Source of the DNA: Tethya wilhelma
Taxonomy: Eukaryota > Porifera > Demospongiae > Tethyida > Tethyidae
Direction of reading: 5' to 3'
Length of the DNA stretch: 64,000 bases
NCBI GenBank assembly: GCA_964030475.1
Contig: CAXIPT010000001.1
Location: 12,553,823 to 12,617,822 of the forward strand
Part shown: piece after piece, positions 59,131-64,000 of the stretch
Layout of the letters: each line of letters begins with the position of its first letter
How positions within the stretch are numbered: position 1 is the first letter of the stretch
The notes under the pieces: generated by a model
Told to the model about the DNA's origin: nothing
Database searches by the model: none
The model's input: the letters and a program-made list of their open reading frames with translations, nothing else
Program-made: the position numbers and the translations under genes

Positions 59131-59399
59131 TATGCAAGAATTTCCCCGGCTGTTAATTTGTGCATGCATGTAGTAAACAATAAAATCCCCATCAATATAT
59201 CCCAAAACTAGCTCTTCATCAGACACCGAAAGCAGTGAAGTTATTCCAATTAAGAGGAGGCACCTATCGAGTGACTATCAAATGTAGCAAATTAATCAGG
59301 GAAGATGTGAAAGATATCAAGATAGAGTTGTTAAGGGCTTTCACACTAACATAGTTTATGCGAATTCCTCTTGCATTGCGATGTCTTCTCTATGATACC
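59131..59399 (+). other. Flank of the transposon, probable upstream part of the RING-like fragment
   Basis: 59210-59283 can be read SSDTESSEVIPIKRRHLSSD before a stop. This resembles the low-complexity leader that precedes the RING-like domain in related invertebrate proteins. The frame is not continuous with the next entry. Confidence 0.35.
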
Positions 59400-59644
59400 T
59401 TTCGCTGTTGTATTTGTCAACGTACACCTATATGAAGCAACCTGTAATTTTCGCTGGGTGTTGTAAGACGTTGCTGGGCTGCCAGAGTTGTGTTGACACC
59501 TGGTACAGGGGAGAGGATGGAGAGCAACGTACATGTCCAAATTGCCAAGCTGTTCGAGTATATCCACAGACAACAAATTTAGATGATTTCTTGGTGGGTA
59601 TTAAGCCTCTTCTTGAAGATATGGATGACAGCAATGAAGATTAA
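59400..59644 (+). pseudogene. RING-like zinc-finger fragment with LDDFL tail
   Basis: One frame gives FRCCICQRTP. After a one-base shift another gives PVIFAGCCKTLLGCQSCVDT and GEQRTCPNCQAVRVYPQT, then NLDDFLVGIKPLLEDMDD and a stop. CxxC...CC...CxxC...CPxC is a RING/U-box-like cysteine order that I associate with multi-copy invertebrate genes ending in LDDFL. The frameshift makes it a probable pseudogene, lying 270 bases from the transposon's right TIR. Confidence 0.5.
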
Positions 59645-60881
59645 AACCAAATTTGAAGGTATAATTATGTTTACCACAGCCTGAAATCCAATCATACCAT
59701 TTATCCATCTGCTCTTTGGCTATTTAACCATCCTCAGAAATCATCAGTTATAGTTGTTAATCAATTATTGATGTTGTCAAATATTATCAATCACAATTTA
59801 TAGGACTCTGTGACACTTTTTTTTTGCTAGTTATTGTTGACCATTGAAAGCTATTGTTGATATTTCTCTCTTCACAGTAACAAAGCAATAGCACAACAGA
59901 TTCAATTTAATGAGCACCGGCCATCACCCCATGTAATGACATCACTATAATTACTATATAGCTAGCCTAACTTAATGCATGCAACTCGCGAAATATAAAA
60001 TACGCGTCATGCAAGGTTAGTGCTCACGAGCAATGCATACGGGAATTTTAATAACATAATGAATTTGGATTTATATTCAATTTTCAATTTAAATGGAAGA
60101 CTGATTTTAAGTAATGTTTCGAATTTGATCATAAAAATGAGAAACGAATTTTAATCTCGGCCACAACTTTCAATTTTTAATTTGGTGCAGAATCCTTTTC
60201 CATTTCATATGAACTGAAATCGCATAAAAATAGTAAAAACCAATTTTTAATATCAGTTAACTGTTGAGTGAACCAACTATACACTCACCCTACTTGAACA
60301 AAATACGGCTTTGTCCAGTCTTAGCTGACGAACAACAGACCAAGAGAATATCTTAATTGTTTTTGTAGCTCTTGGCACACAGTCCGTTGTAACTTCTAAC
60401 TTGGAAATTTAGTATAGGCTAAGCTGTTAACCACAACATGATACCAAAAAATTAGAACTTTTAAAAATTTTTCTCAGTATAAATATTATCGTTTGTAATT
60501 TTTATTTCTATATAGATCACACAATGCTTGTACGTGCAATGGGTCTGTGATAGTAGAAGCAATTACTCACAGTGCATATGGTGCTTTGAGAATAAAGATA
60601 ATTGCACATGAATCAAATAACAGTGTACACAAAGGCATGTATATTATAGTACTATATGACACCTGGAGAATTCGAAGTTAACTACAATGGTCAATTACAC
60701 TTGAATGCAATTACTAACTCGTGGGAATAACGTGTAAAAGCATTTTGTCATAAACAGTATGCAATAATTATTATGTGGCATACCTACAACTGTATACTAT
60801 AGTGAATAATATAAAAGTGATATTATTCAAGAATGGGTGTGCAAATTTGACATGCTTTTTATGGACTAAACTCAGCTGAAT
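59645..60881. other. Non-coding, AT-rich
   Basis: No gene, RNA or element end found. Confidence 0.45.
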
Positions 60882-60966
60882 TAGCCTCGTACCCAGGCCA
60901 CTCCCCCTTTTTAGTGTTTCAGCTAAACACTAAAATGAGCTAGGGAGTGGCCTGGGTACGAGGTTA
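60882..60966. mobile_element. 85-bp minimal fold-back element with perfect 9-bp target duplication
   Basis: TAGCCTCGTACCCAGGCCAC pairs with the inverted end GTGGCCTGGGTACGAGGTTA. The flanks 60873-60881 and 60967-60975 are both CAGCTGAAT. It is almost nothing but the two arms, the smallest member of the family. Confidence 0.88.
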
Positions 60967-61152
60967 CAGCTGAATAGTGTTTTGCAAAAAAAAAAAAAAA
61001 TTAAAAAAAAAAAACGGCAATCACATAATTTTATTATACACACTCCACATATAATAATCATGCAAGGAGAGCCTGGGATCAGCTAGGACTACTCTATATG
61101 CACGTTGAGTCATGTACAAAACTACAATCATTATGATGTGACTATCTTATAC
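60967..61152. repeat. A-rich simple sequence
   Basis: Runs of A at about 60987-61014, otherwise unremarkable. Confidence 0.6.
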
Positions 61153-63184
61153 CTGCTTGAAGCAGCTGTGCATATGTGATGTTTTGCAGTCCAGAATCTA
61201 GAGCACCAAGGAATGAGCCAAGAGTTGACTCACATTCATAACTGGCTTCAGCAATTCGCTGGGAACATTCAGATGCACAGAACTCCTGGGAATTCTAAAT
61301 GACAAACAGCAACAATTATGAATTCGTGCAAATATAACAATTCTTACACCGACTACATAATACAATGTACTGTGTAGCTCCAAATTCATGGTACAAAAAG
61401 TTTGTGAAAAGTCTGTCTTCGCTATTTTAAACTAATTTTCGTGAATCATGATCTCTGAAATTATATTATTGTCAATAATATTATATGGTTTTCTAAACAC
61501 TGAATCACGAAACTCCCGAAAAATTGTGCCACTAAAATTTGGAGCCATACGGTACATCATAGTACTGTTAGCCTTGTTCACAGGCTCTTCTCTGTGAGTT
61601 TGAGGTCAGAGAGGAGAGCCTGGGATATGTAACAATTAAGGCTAACATCAGAACACCTTATCACAATCACATCTTTTTTGTATGTGAGATAGCCAACAGC
61701 TTTTATGTGGGCTTGTACAAACAAGCATGCATGGATTGATATGAATCATATTAAAAAAATTACCACGTACTGTTAATTATCCATGTGTGGATTGCACAGT
61801 TATTATAATTCTCATAATAATTCATTGGGCTGACCAAAGTAAACCATACCTATCAACTAATTTTCTAAAAATAGTACAAATGTGAAACATAATTAATCTT
61901 GGACTGTGCAGGTGTTCAGAATCATGAGCTTTTAGAGCCTACTTCTGGTGATAGCTAAAAAAAACTCATACCCACTCATGTACGCTAACTATACCAGGCA
62001 ATGTTCAGTCAGGACATCCATTGCCCAGTCCATAAAGTTGCACCCTATATATAAGCTACGAATACCTAAACGGGTTTATTCTTGTTTATTCCAAGGCCTA
62101 GTAATATGGTCATGCACCTTAGCATATACATGCATGCATTGCTACAACTATACCTAACAACAACTATAATTTAGTTTAGTTGCATGAGAGGTTTCTTGAT
62201 AGAGCATCCCTTGGGCTAACTTTCTCACCACTATAGGGTCGTTTAATTATAGTGTACTAAGACAATTCTTGGTTCCCATGGTAAACCTCTCAATCCCTAC
62301 TGTTATAGCGTGAACACTTTGAACAGAACTTCCATAAAGAGAACAGTCTCTCTACAAACAAAGGACAACTATAAGTCTATTGTAGTACTGTTCACAATGC
62401 ATGATTGCCCTTTGCATGCATTGTTTTATGTCTATTGAGTCATATGATCAATACTCTGATATGAAATAATGTAAATGCATGCTAGCCTCGTTCCCGGGGC
62501 TTATTTCCCAATGCACATTTAACTCTAAACTTAGAGAAAGTAAAATTAAAACGCATGCATAAGGAAGGCTTGTATTAGATATACAAAGCTAGTATAGTGC
62601 TACTTATATACTTACCATACCAAGCAAATCATCTACTGAAGGTATCGATTCAAAACTTGGAATGTACTGTGAGCAAGATGCCTGGAGCTCTTGATTTAGG
62701 AAAATATTTGTGAGCAAACAGGTGAACACAGGAGGAAACTGAGTTACTTCTCCGGGGGCCACAGTGACAATAGTACCGGGAGGTCCAAGAACAAACGGAA
62801 CTGTACAGTTGGCCACGACACAGTTAGGATTGAAGCTATTAATGAAGCTATTAATTGATCCACAGCAACCAAGCTGCAAAATAAAATTCAACAGCAATAA
62901 TAATCGACCATATTCATTGATCAATGCATGGCCATATGGGCTCACTAAAGTGTTATAATTATAAGTAATACATGCTTCCAACTATTAAAAGTTATAGACT
63001 AAGTTTATGGTATGATTCCGAACAGCAGCTGGTACCTATAGACCTACCACTGTCTCTACAGTATCATTACACGTTCCATTGCAGTTGGAGTCTGTGCCAA
63101 TACAAGACCCAATGACGGCATCCACAGTTTCGTTTCTAGTAATGATATCCAGGCAAAAATTTCCTTGTTCATTCCTAGTGCAGG
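61153..63184 (-). CDS. Cysteine-rich extracellular protein, three exons seen, ends missing
   Basis: Exons 63048-63184, 62616-62873 and 61153-61294 (right to left) join in frame through consensus splice sites. The first reads CTRNEQGNFCLDIITRNET and CIGTDSNCNGTCNDTVETV. The second reads LGCCGSINSFINSFNPNCVV, GPPGTIVTVAPGEV and NQELQASCSQYIPSF. The third reads QEFCASECSQRIAEASYECE. Paired cysteines and several N-glycosylation sequons (NET, NGT, NDT, NCT, NIT) imply a secreted or membrane-anchored ectodomain. I do not recognise the family. No start or stop lies in the window; the last exon ends at a donor at 61152, so the gene continues left. Confidence 0.65.
61370..61552. mobile_element. 183-bp MITE with TA target duplication
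   Basis: CTGTGTAGCTCCAAATT and the inverted CCGTATGGCTCCAAATTTTA are flanked by TA at 61368-61369 and 61553-61554. Same family as 43729-43932; in an intron of the Cys-rich gene or beside its exon 61153-61294. Confidence 0.8.
61574..61631. mobile_element. Degenerate fold-back element
   Basis: TTAGCCTTGTTCACAGGCTC pairs with GAGAGCCTGGGATATGTAAC in inverse. Related to the TAGCCTCG family but without a clear target duplication. Confidence 0.5.
61632..62615. other. Intron of the Cys-rich gene, non-coding
   Basis: 62483 begins TAGCCTCGTTCCCGGGGC, a lone left end of the fold-back family with no partner found. Nothing else recognised. Confidence 0.45.
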
Positions 63185-63330
63185 CTGCATGTATGAAGAG
63201 AAGAGAAACAGTTCAACTCTACATGATGATTTGTAAAACCATAGCTTCATACACAGGCTACTCATGATGGCTCCATCAAGAAGGGAGAGGGCCTGGTAGG
63301 CTGGTACACACTGCTCTTAGACTATTTTCC

Positions 63331-63606
63331 TTGGAATCAATTTTGAATATCACTGTAACAGTTAACTTTGGTGCATTAAAAAAAATGGAGTGTGTAGTTT
63401 TTTGGGACACCTTTGCATGTGTATATAGTACAAGGAGAGGTCCTGGTACATTACTACAGGTGCATACTCATATTTTCCATAATGTTGGAAATTTGGATAT
63501 TTTTATTTGTAGCCATTTATCTTCATTCAAAGTCTGTACTATGGTATTTTCTCAATGCGCTGTAAAGGATTACAAAATTGAATTCACTTCTGGCCTACAA
63601 CAGTGA
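63331..63606 (+). pseudogene. Weak GPS-like fragment
   Basis: A + frame reads MECVVFWDTFACV and, 35 residues later, ICSHLSSFKVCTMVF, ending in a stop. CxxFWD and CxHLxSF are in GPS order, but the Trp and Cys in between are missing and HLT has become HLS. It could be a relic of an adhesion GPCR exon or chance. Confidence 0.25.
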
Positions 63607-64000
63607 ATGGTAGTCGTGACAAAGAAACTGTTTACCTTAGTGTTACAAATTTTTGCGGGTACTTAATTACGTTTGATATTTTTGCGGTGGGCTACAAAAA
63701 TAAAAAAAAAAAGTTACTGGAAAAATATATTTAGGAAATAAAATGTAATGAAAAATTATCATTATAAGTTGGTAGCAGTATAGCCTCATACCCAGGCCAC
63801 TTGTGTTTCATGTTAAACATCGCCACTCGAACCCTCTAATGAGTGTTTTACACAAAAAACAGAAGTAACCCTTAGGCAAAAGATATAGGTGTCAGTCTGT
63901 CAGATAAGGTGTATATGCTAAACTTATAATTAGCCATCTATAGTACAAGCCACTTCACCACACCCGTTGTAGTAATGTAAACCACTCTATGCTATAAAGT
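63607..64000. other. Non-coding right edge
   Basis: 63781 starts TAGCCTCATACCCAGGCCAC, the left end of another TAGCCTCG-family element; its right end would lie outside the window or is lost. Confidence 0.5.

Overview
The window is animal DNA. The genes have many short exons with GT/AG introns, often 50-150 bases long. The introns are full of TA-flanked MITEs, and the gene families are metazoan: an adhesion GPCR, Calx-beta adhesion arrays and a somatomedin-B-like module. The repeat load, compact introns and mix of families best fit a sponge, most likely a demosponge such as Amphimedon. That taxon is inferred, not proven. Seven single Ns (9123, 32491, 37692, 42029, 45433, 48025, 50270) behave like contig joins. 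Several lie next to truncated exons, duplicated contig ends or a fold-back artefact, so the gene order printed here should not be taken at face value.

Layout. (1) 1-7556 (+): 3' part of an adhesion GPCR with Calx-beta exons, a GAIN/GPS, EGF-like and hormone-receptor-like modules, a second GPS, a 7TM region and a long acidic tail. (2) 9175-36168 (-): about 43 exons encoding about 22 Calx-beta repeats. Both gene ends are missing. One large intron (12949-22773) holds a decayed transposon-type gene with a CXC motif (13770-20667), itself split by a 1.7 kb fold-back element with a perfect 9-bp target duplication. (3) 36.2-42.0 kb: nested repeats, including an 866-bp element with an 8-bp target duplication and an element rich in C runs and ACTAGT palindromes. 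(4) 42243-48024 (+): a second, very similar Calx-beta array in opposite orientation. Its two contigs appear printed in the wrong order: the end at 48024 repeats the start at 42030. It also has a somatomedin-B-like exon. (5) 48-55 kb: more repeats, a gene fragment like the C-terminal part of SAMD3-like proteins, and an antisense transposase relic. (6) 55085-59130: an apparently complete DNA transposon with TIRs and TA target duplications. It encodes a 605-aa DDE transposase (+) and, convergent to it, a spliced 269-aa HIRAN-domain protein (-). (7) 59.1-64 kb: a RING-like fragment, MITEs, a cysteine-rich extracellular gene (-) and a weak GPS-like fragment.

The most interesting object is the 55-59 kb transposon. 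A Tc1/mariner-IS630-like transposase with an unusually long second-D-to-E spacing (about 112 residues) travels with an accessory HIRAN protein, a domain known from HLTF to bind 3' ends of single-stranded DNA. A 757-bp deletion derivative with the same ends lies at 34187-34943, and a transposase-related relic lies at 50436-50600. The other notable points are the adhesion GPCR with two GPS motifs, the two inverted Calx-beta arrays built from paired phase-1 exons, and a fold-back transposon family with 9-bp target duplications seen in four insertions.
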